Below, piece by piece: positions 54,801-63,879 of a stretch of DNA of 64,000 nucleotides (position 1 is the first letter of the stretch; the number at the start of each line of letters is the position of its first letter). The translations under genes were made by a program, and so were the position numbers. The notes under the pieces are model-generated. The model saw only the letters and a list, made by a program, of their open reading frames with translations, had not been told where the DNA came from and searched no databases. Source of the DNA: JAMZMI01 sp964353015 (GTDB taxonomy: Bacteria; Bacteroidota; Bacteroidia; Cytophagales; Cyclobacteriaceae); contig CAYGUA010000004.1 in the NCBI GenBank assembly GCA_964353015.1, forward strand, positions 1-64,000. Reading direction: 5' to 3'.

Positions 54801-55209
54801 AAATGCATTTTTCCAAGGACAAGCAGGAGCAAGTACTATTTATCGTCCTTGGGATGTCAATCAAGATTCATGGTATTTTAAGAACAGGTGGATCTCTGAA
54901 GAAGCCACTCCAAATGCTAAGAGTCCGGCGGCATGGGACATGTCTAGCAGTACGATACAAAATGTGTCAACGATTTGGGTGCGGGATAATAGTTTTCTGA
55001 GAATCAAGAACGTAGAATTGGCTTATACTCTGCCGCAGAAGCTGACCAGTCAAGTGCAGATATCTAATCTGAGAGTTTTTGTAAGTGGTTTCAATCTAGG
55101 GTTTATCTATAATTCGGTGGGGTTATATGATCCTGAAAGTCGATCTGATACCGGATGGTATTATCCGCAGCAGCGTGTTATTTCCACAGGTTTGTCAGCA
55201 ACATTTTAA
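51835..55209 (+). CDS. SusC-family TonB-dependent receptor with STN signalling domain
   Basis: A 1124-residue outer-membrane glycan importer. After a signal peptide comes a secretin/TonB N-terminal (STN) domain (about residues 47-118; FKIIESKTELSFAYDR). A carboxypeptidase-regulatory-like domain follows (about 130-215; VQGQVLDETGEGLPGATV), then a TonB-box-like EVVVVGYGQQKK, plug (to about 335) and beta-barrel ending in F. The STN domain marks it as a transducer for the FecR-sigma pair upstream. It should work with the SusD protein 11 bases downstream. Confidence 0.95.
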   Translation: MIIFKSLSLYLRLMKIFLFHFILISAAFATTSTGQPNKNLQDVKIRIKGNYEIERLFKIIESKTELSFAYDRNDLSDALKKKVNISEDKEWSVKDLLLKVSELGELEFKRINNTINVLKIESSTRSATIKQQNRTVQGQVLDETGEGLPGATVLISGTERGTITDLDGNFSIDAPEGFLTLVVSFVGYLTQEISINYSQSSIQVTMNLDIEALQEVVVVGYGQQKKVSITGAIAKIESNEITQTKTANVANNLAGRMPGLVINARGGEPGQENMEIFIRGKGTTGDASPLFVIDGVANRGSFERLNPEDIESISILKDASAAIYGAQAANGVILITTKRGTSGKPKFSYSNSFAITQPAKRQELMNAPQYLTWLDERNIRNGRPQIYQNIIKDYKEGENDPNIWSNTDWWSEAMDQWSPQYQHNLSLSGGSDNFKYYVSGQHLYQDAIFKGSEFGFEQNNIRSNIDVQATSFLKIGLDLAGRIENRKGRKDQEATADVIRGVYAMAPFETPYYSNGLLRKTSNGNIIPHLNGMAGGAEYNTLTLNNKLTVDLSLSELVKGLSFTGFAAYDSKKIEKKEIGKPYDIFFLNEENEFENLKSQTGNVSLFQQFDEEYSFTLHSRLNFARTFGKHEVSTFIAYEQNKLEGEYIAASRINLVSEDLPFLFTGSETNLNNDGKGWQSARVNYFGRFNYQFDDKYLFEFTLRHDGSQNFPTNKRFGTFPGLSVGWRLSEENFLRVDWLDELKLRASWGKLGNDRVVGTNGSPAAFEYLNLYNIENGGVFGETRILSTGLTPSSVANPNITWETSTKINLGFDFSFKNGLLDLTTDVFFEERSDILARRNASVPLYTGMELPNENIGRVKNKGVEVSALHRRTLANNFQYRIGGQFTYARNQIVFVDESPFVPSYQRVEGSPIDYLLVYKADGLYQNKEEIANSPHFPDAKPGDVRFVDVNNDGSLTAEDRVLLPKGPTPRIVYGFSLGASWKGLELNAFFQGQAGASTIYRPWDVNQDSWYFKNRWISEEATPNAKSPAAWDMSSSTIQNVSTIWVRDNSFLRIKNVELAYTLPQKLTSQVQISNLRVFVSGFNLGFIYNSVGLYDPESRSDTGWYYPQQRVISTGLSATF

Positions 55210-55220
55210 AGCACGAAACG

Positions 55221-56927
55221 ATGAAATTAAAATATACTTTACTTTTAATCATACCATTCATAATCCTCTCATGCAATGATCTTTTAGATATTGAGCCTTT
55301 GGACGCGGTATCAGATGCTGCAGTGTGGAGCGATCCTGCATTGTTGGAATTATATGTAAACTCAAGATATGATGAGGTGCCTCATGGATATGTACAATGG
55401 GCTGGAGGTTTGAGGACTACTTCCTTGACAGATGAATCCTATGACATGCACCAGGGATCAAGATTGGTTAATAAATACACACAAGGAGAAATCACACCAA
55501 CTAACATGCACTTGTTTGGTGGCTTTTGGATTCAGGCTTATGCTGCTATTCGAAACCTTAATCTCTTTCTGGAAAATGTCGATCCGAATCTCGGCGATCC
55601 TGCCAGAACTTCTCAACTAATCGCTGAAGTGAGATTTCTTAGAGCTTGGTTTTACACAGAACTATTTTCAAGATATGGAGATGTGCCGCTTTTGTTGAGC
55701 ACTGTAACACTAGATGAGGCGGATCAAATCGAAGAAAGAACCTCAGTTTCTGATATTGTGACATTTATTGATTCTGAGCTTTTAGAGGCTGCCTTAGATC
55801 TTCCAATAACAACTGAAGGAAATGATTTTGGAAAAGCTACAAAGGGTGCCGCATATGCTCTCAGAACCAGAGCCCTACTGTATTTTGCAAGTCCACTTTT
55901 TAGTTCGGGAAGTACAGAAGACTGGCAAAAAGTATCTGATGCATGTGAGGATTTATTCGATTTAGGAGTGTATTCACTTTCTGGCGATTATGAAGGCATG
56001 TTCCTTAATCCAGCCGATCCGGAGATCATATTTTTTAAACAGTTCGTTGGTCTTAGAGGACCAGAAGTCAATTTTAGGCTTGGCTATTACATGCCATCAG
56101 GTGGTCACAATATTGATGAATGGAGATTGCCTAATGGTAATACTGGCTGGTCACAGGAAAATCCGCTCATGAATCTTGTTGCTGAATTTGAAACGATCGA
56201 TGGCGAAATTCCCATTCTTGGGTTTTCAGGAGCGAATGATAATCTGATGCCTGAAATTAATCCTAACGCAACTAATTACGACCCAACAAATCCATATCTA
56301 AATCGAGATCCAAGGTTGAACTATTCCATAGTGCATGATGGGTCCTTTATCAACGATCGAGAAGTTGAGTTTTGGGAATGTGGCAGTGATAGCCGCTGCG
56401 AAGATGTAGATAGCTGGTGGAATGGCGCCTTGATTGATCATACCATTAGAAAAGGAATTGATCTTAATTGGGAAGCTGGTAACGGACTAAGTAGCGCTAC
56501 GCCCTATGTATATATGAGATTAGCTGAGTTTTATTTGACTTATGCGGAAGCTCAATATCATTTAGGAAATACCGGTGTAGCTCAGCAATATGTGAATATG
56601 GTTAGATCAAGACCAGGAGTGAATATGCCACCAATTGAGAACTCACAAACTGGCTCAGATTTTTTAGATAAGATCAAACATGAGCGAAAAGTTGAATTGG
56701 CATTTGAAGGGAATCGCTGGTATGATGCACGTAGATGGAAAGATGCGGAGATAGATTTTGCAAAGGATGCAATCGGATTGGAAGTAATAAAAGATGATAT
56801 AACAGGAGATAAAACCTATCGATACTTCGTCCAACAACAGCGATCCTTTCCGCAAAGTCATTATCTTTTTCCTATTCCGTTTGAGGAAATGAGTAAGACC
56901 AATTGGATACAAAATATAGGTTATTAA
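55221..56927 (+). CDS. SusD/RagB-family surface glycan-binding lipoprotein
   Basis: About 568 residues from the ATG at 55221; a longer frame from 55155 overlaps susC and has no signal. The lipobox is IILSC, followed by the typical NDLLDIEPLDAVSDAAVW. LIAEVRFLRAWFYTELFSRYGDVPLL and the C-terminal IKHERKVELAFEGNRWYDARRW are hallmarks. It forms the lid of the SusC importer. Confidence 0.95.
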   Translation: MKLKYTLLLIIPFIILSCNDLLDIEPLDAVSDAAVWSDPALLELYVNSRYDEVPHGYVQWAGGLRTTSLTDESYDMHQGSRLVNKYTQGEITPTNMHLFGGFWIQAYAAIRNLNLFLENVDPNLGDPARTSQLIAEVRFLRAWFYTELFSRYGDVPLLLSTVTLDEADQIEERTSVSDIVTFIDSELLEAALDLPITTEGNDFGKATKGAAYALRTRALLYFASPLFSSGSTEDWQKVSDACEDLFDLGVYSLSGDYEGMFLNPADPEIIFFKQFVGLRGPEVNFRLGYYMPSGGHNIDEWRLPNGNTGWSQENPLMNLVAEFETIDGEIPILGFSGANDNLMPEINPNATNYDPTNPYLNRDPRLNYSIVHDGSFINDREVEFWECGSDSRCEDVDSWWNGALIDHTIRKGIDLNWEAGNGLSSATPYVYMRLAEFYLTYAEAQYHLGNTGVAQQYVNMVRSRPGVNMPPIENSQTGSDFLDKIKHERKVELAFEGNRWYDARRWKDAEIDFAKDAIGLEVIKDDITGDKTYRYFVQQQRSFPQSHYLFPIPFEEMSKTNWIQNIGY

Positions 56928-56983
56928 TAAAATCGGTTGCCGGGGATACCACCGAGCGATTTGAACTTTAACAAGATAATAAT

Positions 56984-58834
56984 ATGTCGATGATACATTT
57001 TACCGGATTGCTTGCTATATGCTTTATACTTCAATTGAGCAGTTGTAACAGCACTGAAATAGATGCCATGTCCAATCCGCCAGATACCGCTATTGTAGTT
57101 ATGACCTCTCAAGTAGATACTTCCATGTTTAATCTTGGGATACCATTATATACTGGTGACCAAAGAAAGAAATCCATGACTGAGTTCAACACGAGTATGG
57201 CATCTTTCAAAGTAGGAAGAACATGGAGTATTCTCCGAATGGGTGAATTTGAGGGTAACCCACACATGGAGTGTATTGCCGATGGTCCTGACGGTTCTTT
57301 TGGTTTAAGAATGAATTTTTTTAAGCCTTCGGTCAATAAGCCCCATCTGCCTAAAGAATTATCAGATAAGGTTACAGGTTTGAGCTTCAATGTGTTGGGA
57401 TACGCCGATGCTGAACTCAACGTGTGGATTTTAGATGATAATGAAGAAGTTTTAGTTAGTGAGATTTTCGAACTAAACGAATTGAAGATAAAAAGCTACT
57501 CACTTTCATTTAATGCAGCCACAGCTAAGGAGGTAGTTTTCTTCTCCAAAAACGCTGATGGAAATACGAAGTTTGGAATAGACGATGTGTACCTAACAAC
57601 TAGTGACACAAAGCCTTTCACACCACCCGCATCAGATGCTGAGTTTCTAGCATGGTTGAAGCGATCTTCTTTCAATTTCTTTGATTGGAATTATATACAG
57701 CATACAGGAGATCAAGGGTTTGTGCTTGAGTCAAATACCGAGTCAGATAAAATCTCCCTTTCGGGGATGGGGTATGCTTATCCGATTTTTATCATAGCAG
57801 GCGAGCAGGGTTATATCACTCCGGAAGAAGCTAAAAACAGAGTAAAGTCCATGCTTAAATGGCAACTAGCCCAGAACTGGTTTGATGGATCAGGTGGTTG
57901 GCATGGATTTCCGCATCATTACTTCAAGCCTGATGGTACTTATGCATGGCCAGATATAAGCACAATTGACTGGGCAATATGCGCAGCGGGCATTCGAGTG
58001 GCCAGGCAGTTCTATTCAGGGGATTCGGAAATTGCCGCTATGTCAGATGAACTCCTTGCTCGACCAGACTGGACCGTGGCGCTTGCGGCAGAGGATAAGA
58101 TCGCAATGGGTTTTAATGGCAATACAGGTGAGATGAATGATTATCGATGGGCATTGGCTTTTTCAGAAGAGACCGAGATTGTTTATTTAGAAGCAGTTGC
58201 TTCTGGTGATTTAGATGCTGATATCTTTAAAGCCATTATCAGGAAAAAGCAAGATGGCTTTTACCCGAGTTGGTTTGGGGCTGGCTTTACCTACAATTGG
58301 TTACAGCTTTGGACAGGAGCGATTGAGCCTTATAAGACCAACGCTAGAGCCGCTTATGAGATCGACGCTTCCTCTTGCCTAAACAAATTTGGAGTGCCTG
58401 TGATGGGACTTACAGCCTGCTCCACAGTAGGAGAATTTACCACTGATGGCTTTATGACTTGGAATAAGTACATCAGTAATCAGGGAGGACTTACACGACT
58501 CACAAGCGGCAGTGTAATACAAATATCTCCAGCTCCCTATGGCGCTGCGCTTGGGCTTCCTTTTACATATGATAAGTCCGTATTAGCACTCAGGGAGTTT
58601 GTGAATATGGGTTATTGCCACGAGTACTTAGGTTTACCTGATAATGTGCGGATGAGAGATTTGCCACAAGGTTTCCAACAAGCACCAAATTGGGATCCTT
58701 TTGATATTAATATTGGACCCATGATAATGGCGATTGAGCAAATTCAAAATAACCGAATTGGCGATTTGTATCTCAAAGACCTTGAGGTTTCTGATGCGTT
58801 AACTGCGCTGATTCAGTCATTCCCTGCGAATTAA
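56984..58834 (+). CDS. Glucoamylase-family lipoprotein, GH144-like
   Basis: A 616-residue lipoprotein (lipobox QLSSC). Residues about 50-205 form a beta-rich domain; residues about 215-612 match the family long annotated as glucoamylase (COG5368 type; FLAWLKRSSFNFFDWNYI, GWHGFPHHYF, STIDWAICAAGIRVARQFY, AAGDL-like ASGDLDADIF). Members of this group were founded as GH144 endo-beta-1,2-glucanases. Activity on beta-1,2-glucan is thus a reasonable guess but not proven by sequence alone. It lies 56 bases after susD. Confidence 0.85.
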   Translation: MSMIHFTGLLAICFILQLSSCNSTEIDAMSNPPDTAIVVMTSQVDTSMFNLGIPLYTGDQRKKSMTEFNTSMASFKVGRTWSILRMGEFEGNPHMECIADGPDGSFGLRMNFFKPSVNKPHLPKELSDKVTGLSFNVLGYADAELNVWILDDNEEVLVSEIFELNELKIKSYSLSFNAATAKEVVFFSKNADGNTKFGIDDVYLTTSDTKPFTPPASDAEFLAWLKRSSFNFFDWNYIQHTGDQGFVLESNTESDKISLSGMGYAYPIFIIAGEQGYITPEEAKNRVKSMLKWQLAQNWFDGSGGWHGFPHHYFKPDGTYAWPDISTIDWAICAAGIRVARQFYSGDSEIAAMSDELLARPDWTVALAAEDKIAMGFNGNTGEMNDYRWALAFSEETEIVYLEAVASGDLDADIFKAIIRKKQDGFYPSWFGAGFTYNWLQLWTGAIEPYKTNARAAYEIDASSCLNKFGVPVMGLTACSTVGEFTTDGFMTWNKYISNQGGLTRLTSGSVIQISPAPYGAALGLPFTYDKSVLALREFVNMGYCHEYLGLPDNVRMRDLPQGFQQAPNWDPFDINIGPMIMAIEQIQNNRIGDLYLKDLEVSDALTALIQSFPAN

Positions 58835-58913
58835 TTGTTATTACCAGAATATTTGAGGGTATTTTGATGTCATTCATCATTTATCTGCCCTATAACCAAA
58901 AGATCATATAACT

Positions 58914-60575
58914 GTGAAAAGAATATATTTAGGATTAATCTGTGGACTCTTTGCGCTCATCGCGCAGGGTCAGAATACGACTTTACCTTACCTCAAAAAC
59001 AACCAACTCATTGTCGATGGTGAACCCTACCTAATGATAGCCGGTGAGCTCCACAATTCATCCGCATCATCAGCTGCATATATGGAAGATGTTTGGCCAA
59101 AACTGACTAGCCTTAACCTAAATACCGTTTTGGCTTCCGTGTCCTGGGATCAGTTCGAGCCAGAGGAGGGTAAGTTTGATTACGAGCTGATCGATTACTT
59201 GATAACCAATGCTGAGAAAAATGATCTCAAACTCGTGATTATCTGGTTTGCTTCCTGGAAGAATGGACAGTCTAGTTATGCTCCGGTATGGGTGAAGCAA
59301 GACACCAAAAGATTTCCAAGGGTGATGACCAAAGATGGAAAGTTGATCGAGACCCTGTCTGTTTTCAGCGAACAAACCAAGCAAGCTGATGCCAAAGCAT
59401 TTGCAGCTTTGATGCAGCGTATCAAAGAAATAGATAAGAACAACACTGTGGTCATGATGCAGCCTGAAAATGAAGTGGGTATATTTCAGGATATTGATTA
59501 TCAGCCAGTGGTATTGAAAAAGTACGAGGAGCAAGTACCAAAATTGCTGATGGATTACCTCCAAAAAAACAAGAAAAACCTAAAGCCTGAGGTAAGTTCG
59601 ATTTGGAATAAAGCAGGAGGGAAGGCTTCAGGTACTTGGAAGCAAGTCTTTGGAGACACCCCCCAAGCCAAAGAGTTTTTCATGGCATGGAATTATGCCT
59701 CTTATATGAATTATGTTGCTGCCGCAGGGAGAGCACAGCACAACCTGCCGATGTTCGTCAATGCATGGATCGTTCAGCAACCTGATGATCTCCCTGGAGT
59801 TTACCCGAATGGGGGACCGGTTTCCAGAGTGATGGACATCTACAAAGCCGCTGCGCAGAGTATTGATATCATCTGCCCAGACATCTACTTGCCCAATTAT
59901 AAGGAGATTTATCAAATGTACAAACGAGATGACAATCCTTTACTTGTTCCAGAATCGTCACTCGATCCGGCCAGAGCATTTTATGCTTTTGCAGAATATG
60001 ACGCCATTTGTTTTTCTCCATTTGGAATAGAAGATGCGGCAGGGGATATTTTATATAGCAAGTCATATGAAGAACTTAGTGAGCTAACCCCACTCATTAC
60101 CCAATATCAGGGAACTGGTAAAATGCGAGGAATCCATCTATCGAATGAATATCAGGACGAAATTATGAATATAGATGGATTTGAAATTTCTATCAAAATT
60201 CAAGATCCGAATAAACCATGTTTTGGTTTAATCATCCATTCAGCGGAAAATGAATTTTTAGTTTCAGGTTTAAATTTTAAAGTCACATTCACAAAACCGG
60301 CAGGAAATCAGATCGCTTATATTGGAAAAGTAACAGAAGGGCGATTTGAAAATGGTGAATGGAAAGAAATGCGCTGGCTCAATGGTGATGAAACTTACCA
60401 TCACGAACTGCTGCGTGTGTTTGGAAGAGAAGTGAAAGTTGGCGATCAATTCCGCTTTCAGGAAACAGATTTGGAAGTAGGAGAAGGTGATCAGTTTGTC
60501 TATTCGCCTGGGGGAGCTAATACAGTTTATACTCCCGGTATTTATAAGGTTGTGCTTTATAATCGACCAAAATGA
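58914..60575 (+). CDS. Glycoside hydrolase family 35-like enzyme with DUF5597-type tail
   Basis: A 553-residue secreted enzyme (signal peptide ending IAQGQ) that starts with GTG at 58914. The TIM barrel resembles GH35 beta-galactosidases: VSWDQFEPEEGKFDYELIDYLI, the acid/base region MMQPENEVG, and a likely nucleophile region LLVPESSLDPARAF. The C-terminal 130 residues fit DUF5597, which marks a subgroup whose substrate is less certain. It ends the polysaccharide utilisation locus, followed by a perfect 18-bp hairpin. Confidence 0.85.
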   Translation: MKRIYLGLICGLFALIAQGQNTTLPYLKNNQLIVDGEPYLMIAGELHNSSASSAAYMEDVWPKLTSLNLNTVLASVSWDQFEPEEGKFDYELIDYLITNAEKNDLKLVIIWFASWKNGQSSYAPVWVKQDTKRFPRVMTKDGKLIETLSVFSEQTKQADAKAFAALMQRIKEIDKNNTVVMMQPENEVGIFQDIDYQPVVLKKYEEQVPKLLMDYLQKNKKNLKPEVSSIWNKAGGKASGTWKQVFGDTPQAKEFFMAWNYASYMNYVAAAGRAQHNLPMFVNAWIVQQPDDLPGVYPNGGPVSRVMDIYKAAAQSIDIICPDIYLPNYKEIYQMYKRDDNPLLVPESSLDPARAFYAFAEYDAICFSPFGIEDAAGDILYSKSYEELSELTPLITQYQGTGKMRGIHLSNEYQDEIMNIDGFEISIKIQDPNKPCFGLIIHSAENEFLVSGLNFKVTFTKPAGNQIAYIGKVTEGRFENGEWKEMRWLNGDETYHHELLRVFGREVKVGDQFRFQETDLEVGEGDQFVYSPGGANTVYTPGIYKVVLYNRPK

Positions 60576-60645
60576 TATTTTCTATTAGAAATATTTACTG
60601 AATATTCCTCTGTATTATCATTTGCAAATTATTTTTCAATTCTAA

Positions 60646-60686
60646 CAATTAACAAGCGTTGAATTCATTTCAACGCTTGTTAATTG
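60646..60686. terminator. Perfect 18-bp inverted repeat at the end of the utilisation locus
   Basis: Two 18-base arms (60646-60663 and 60669-60686) around a 5-base loop, without mismatch. A T run does not follow, so this may be an intrinsic terminator of unusual form, a bidirectional one, or a protein-binding palindrome. Confidence 0.6.
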
Positions 60687-60854
60687 AACCAGTAGTTGGT
60701 CTTATGTCAGCAGCTGATGACAATTAAATAAAACCGTCCATAGAAACTTACCTTGCCTGAATAGGTCATTGCCTTTCCATTTTGTATTTTTATACATCTT
60801 TCCATTTTGAGGAAGAATACGTTCTTGAATACATAGTACATAAACACCCCGACT

Positions 60855-62021
60855 ATGCCTATTTATCACAAGCTTGGGATCATTCCCAAGAAAAGACACA
60901 CCCAATTCCGAAAGGAGAATGGTGAACTTTATTATGAGCAATTATTTGGAACCATTGGATTCGATGGGATGTCTTCCTTGCTCTATCACCATCATCGACC
61001 TACGAAGATTAAGGAAGTAGGAGAGAGCATAGATTTATCTCCTAAAATTGCTATTCAAAAAAATATCACATCTAGAAATCTGATCAGTTTCAATGTGCCG
61101 GCCAAAGATGATTTTTTGGAATCCAGGGTGCCACTTCTTGTCAATAACGATATTCATATTGGCGTAGCTGCTCCTAAAAAGTCTTTGACCGAATACTTCT
61201 ATAAAAATGCTGATGCTGATGAAATGCTTTTCATTCATCGGGGTAGTGGCACGCTGAGAACATTTTTAGGGAATATACCTTTCGAGTATGGGGATTATCT
61301 GATCATCCCCAGAGGAATGATCTATCAGATTGATTTTGATACTGAAGACAACAGGATTTTGTCCGCAGAATCCTATACACCCATCTATACACCGAAGCGA
61401 TACCGCAACTGGTTTGGACAGTTATTAGAACATTCTCCATTTTGCGAGCGGGATTACAAACTACCCGAAGGATTGGAAACGCACGATGAGACCGGTGATT
61501 TCCTGATTAAGGTCAAAAAGCAAGGGATGCTTCACCATTTGATCTATGCACACCATCCATTTGATCTAGTGGGATGGGACGGCTATAATTTTCCTTATGG
61601 ATTTTCGATTCATAATTTCGAACCCATCACTGGTCGGATTCATCAACCACCGCCTGTCCACCAAACTTTTGAGACTTCCGCTTTCGTGATTTGTTCGTTC
61701 TGTCCCAGAATGTATGATTACCATCCGCTATCAATTCCTGCACCATACAATCATTCCAATATTGATTCGGACGAAATGCTTTATTATGTTGATGGAGATT
61801 TTATGTCACGAAATAATATTGGTCAAGGGAACATTACGCTACATCCTTCGGGGATACCTCATGGTCCACATCCTGGAGCATACGAACGAAGTATCGGTCA
61901 AACGGTTACTGAAGAATTGGCGGTCATGATTGACACCTTCAGGCCACTGCAAATTACAGAAGAGGCCATGAAAATAGATGATGGAACTTACTACAAATCC
62001 TGGATCGAAAATGATAGATAA
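60855..62021 (+). CDS. hmgA: Homogentisate 1,2-dioxygenase
   Basis: A 388-residue non-haem iron dioxygenase that opens homogentisate to maleylacetoacetate in tyrosine degradation. The opening PIYHKLGIIPKKRHTQFRK and the iron-site region YNHSNIDSDEMLYYV with a late PHGPHPG give the His-Glu-His ligands. It is the first gene of a unit with the CoA-transferase and fumarylacetoacetase genes; its stop overlaps the start of the next gene by 11 bases. Confidence 0.92.
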   Translation: MPIYHKLGIIPKKRHTQFRKENGELYYEQLFGTIGFDGMSSLLYHHHRPTKIKEVGESIDLSPKIAIQKNITSRNLISFNVPAKDDFLESRVPLLVNNDIHIGVAAPKKSLTEYFYKNADADEMLFIHRGSGTLRTFLGNIPFEYGDYLIIPRGMIYQIDFDTEDNRILSAESYTPIYTPKRYRNWFGQLLEHSPFCERDYKLPEGLETHDETGDFLIKVKKQGMLHHLIYAHHPFDLVGWDGYNFPYGFSIHNFEPITGRIHQPPPVHQTFETSAFVICSFCPRMYDYHPLSIPAPYNHSNIDSDEMLYYVDGDFMSRNNIGQGNITLHPSGIPHGPHPGAYERSIGQTVTEELAVMIDTFRPLQITEEAMKIDDGTYYKSWIENDR

Positions 62022-62712
62022 AAGAGTAAAAAATGCAGAAGAAGCCATTAAAGGCATAGAAGACAACATGACACTTATGTTGGGTGGATTTGGCTTGTGT
62101 GGTATTCCTGAAAACTGTATCAGCGCATTGGTTCAATTAGGTGTCAAGGGACTGACGTGTATCTCTAATAATGCAGGAGTTGACGATTTTGGTCTGGGTT
62201 TACTTTTGAAAAATAGACAAATAAAAAAGATGATTTCGAGCTACGTTGGCGAAAACGCTGAGTTTGAGCGGCAAATGCTCTCAGGTGAACTTGAAGTGGA
62301 TTTGATACCACAAGGATCACTTGCTGAACGATGCAGAGCTGGTGGTGCAGGAATTCCAGCTTTTTACACACCTGCTGGATATGGAACTGAAGTGGGTGAA
62401 GGAAAAGAAGTAAGGGTTTTCAACGGAAAACCACATATCCTTGAGAGCGCCCTTACGGCTGATTTTGCAATTGTAAAGGCATGGAAAGGTGATCCACAGG
62501 GAAATTTAATTTTTAAAGGAACAGCTAGAAATTTCAATCCGGTAATGGCCATGGCTGGTACTATTACTATTGCGGAAGTTGAAGAATTGGTGGCTCCTGG
62601 CGAGTTGGATCCGAATCAAATTCATACGCCCGGGATTTTCGTGCAGCGGATATTTCAGGGCCAAAATTATGAAAAGCGTATTGAGCAAAGGACTGTGAGA
62701 TCAAAGGGGTAA
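62011..62712 (+). CDS. 3-oxoacid CoA-transferase subunit A
   Basis: About 233 residues from the ATG at 62011; the longer frame from 61978 lies inside hmgA. The CoA-transferase glycine loop is MLGGFGLCGIPENCI; GLTCISNNAGVDDFGLG and PQGSLAERCRAGGAGIPAFYTP are hallmarks of SCOT-type subunit A. With subunit B it should activate acetoacetate, the product of fumarylacetoacetase, to acetoacetyl-CoA. The partner gene is displaced by a four-helix-bundle gene. Confidence 0.92.
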   Translation: MIDKRVKNAEEAIKGIEDNMTLMLGGFGLCGIPENCISALVQLGVKGLTCISNNAGVDDFGLGLLLKNRQIKKMISSYVGENAEFERQMLSGELEVDLIPQGSLAERCRAGGAGIPAFYTPAGYGTEVGEGKEVRVFNGKPHILESALTADFAIVKAWKGDPQGNLIFKGTARNFNPVMAMAGTITIAEVEELVAPGELDPNQIHTPGIFVQRIFQGQNYEKRIEQRTVRSKG

Positions 62713-62774
62713 TTTGATAGATAGTTAATTTAATAATTTGGAAATGGGTTTATTTGGAAATTTGAAAATAAGCT

Positions 62775-63187
62775 GATTTGATAATTTGAGAATTGATTTA
62801 TGAGAAGTGACAAACAAAATGTAATTGTGGATCTGAGTTTTCAATTTGCGTTGAAAACAGTTGCGTTTTCAGAACAATTGGAAGCTGATAAGAAATATGT
62901 TATAGCCAGACAATTGTTGAAGTCGGGTACTTCCATAGGGGCTAATATTAGGGAGGCACAGAATGCAGAAAGTAAAGTGGATTTTATTCATAAATTGAAA
63001 ATAGCAGCAAAAGAAGCTGATGAAACGGAGTATTGGTTATTGATCTGTGAAAATTCAGAAAATTATCCAACCACCGAAAATTTGAGACAAGAACTGTTAG
63101 TAATAACCAAAGTGCTGTCAAAAATAATCGGATCACTTAAAAGAGCTAGCTAATCACCTAATCACCAAATCAACTAATTATCAAATC
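62775..63187. repeat. Inverted-repeat-flanked four-helix cassette
   Basis: GATTTGATAATT at 62775-62786 recurs in inverted form (AATTATCAAATC) at 63176-63187, on either side of the four-helix gene. The surrounding sequence on both sides is made of degenerate short words such as AAATCATC and TTTGATAATTTG. The arrangement looks like a small inserted cassette. Confidence 0.55.
62800..63153 (+). CDS. Four-helix-bundle protein (S23/IVP-like)
   Basis: A 117-residue protein of the family named after the 23S rRNA intervening-sequence protein. SFQFALKTVAFSEQL, RQLLKSGTSIGANIREAQNAESKVDFIHKLKIAAKEADETEYWL and a final KIIGSLKR are typical. The function is not known. It is inserted between the two CoA-transferase subunit genes with AT-rich repeats on both sides. 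Confidence 0.9.
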   Translation: MRSDKQNVIVDLSFQFALKTVAFSEQLEADKKYVIARQLLKSGTSIGANIREAQNAESKVDFIHKLKIAAKEADETEYWLLICENSENYPTTENLRQELLVITKVLSKIIGSLKRAS

Positions 63188-63206
63188 ATCAAATCATCAA
63201 ATTGAA

Positions 63207-63860
63207 ATGTTAGACAAAAATGGAATTGCAAAACGAATTGCGCAGGAATTAAGGGATGGTTGGTATGTGAATTTAGGAATTGGTATACCTACACTCATAG
63301 CCAATTATATTCCTGAGGGCATCAGCGTGGAGTTTCAATCTGAAAATGGATTGTTGGGCATGGGACCTTTTCCTTTTGATGGCGAAGAGGATGCGGATCT
63401 GATCAATGCTGGCAAGCAGACCGTAACGACATTGCCGGGTGCTTCAATCTTTGATTCGTCGACTTCCTTTGCCATGATCAGAGGACGCCATGTACAGCTT
63501 ACGGTTTTAGGAGCGATGGAAGTTTCTGAAAAGGGGGATATTGCCAATTGGAAAATTCCCGGCGTAATGGTGAAAGGAATGGGTGGAGCGATGGATTTGG
63601 TTGCATCCGCAGAAAATATCATTGTGGCAATGATGCACACAAGTAAATCGGGAGACTCCAAACTTCTTCCTAAATGCTCCCTTCCGCTTACAGGCGTGGG
63701 CTGTGTTAAAAAAATTGTTTCCAATATGGCAGTTATTGACGTAACTGATCAGGGGTTTAAATTGGTAGAAAGAGCGCCAGGTGTCAGTGTCGAAGAAATT
63801 AAAAATGCAACTGCGGGAAAGTTGATTGTTGAGGGCGAAATCCCCGAAATGATAATTTAA
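63207..63860 (+). CDS. 3-oxoacid CoA-transferase subunit B
   Basis: A 217-residue subunit with the catalytic Glu46 in SENGLLGMGP. VNLGIGIPTLIANYIP at the start and GGAMDLVASAENIIVAMMH in the middle are typical of SCOT subunit B. It pairs with the subunit encoded at 62011, 494 bases upstream. The fumarylacetoacetase gene begins 19 bases downstream. Confidence 0.92.
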   Translation: MLDKNGIAKRIAQELRDGWYVNLGIGIPTLIANYIPEGISVEFQSENGLLGMGPFPFDGEEDADLINAGKQTVTTLPGASIFDSSTSFAMIRGRHVQLTVLGAMEVSEKGDIANWKIPGVMVKGMGGAMDLVASAENIIVAMMHTSKSGDSKLLPKCSLPLTGVGCVKKIVSNMAVIDVTDQGFKLVERAPGVSVEEIKNATAGKLIVEGEIPEMII

Positions 63861-63879
63861 ATTAGGGAATACATTAATT

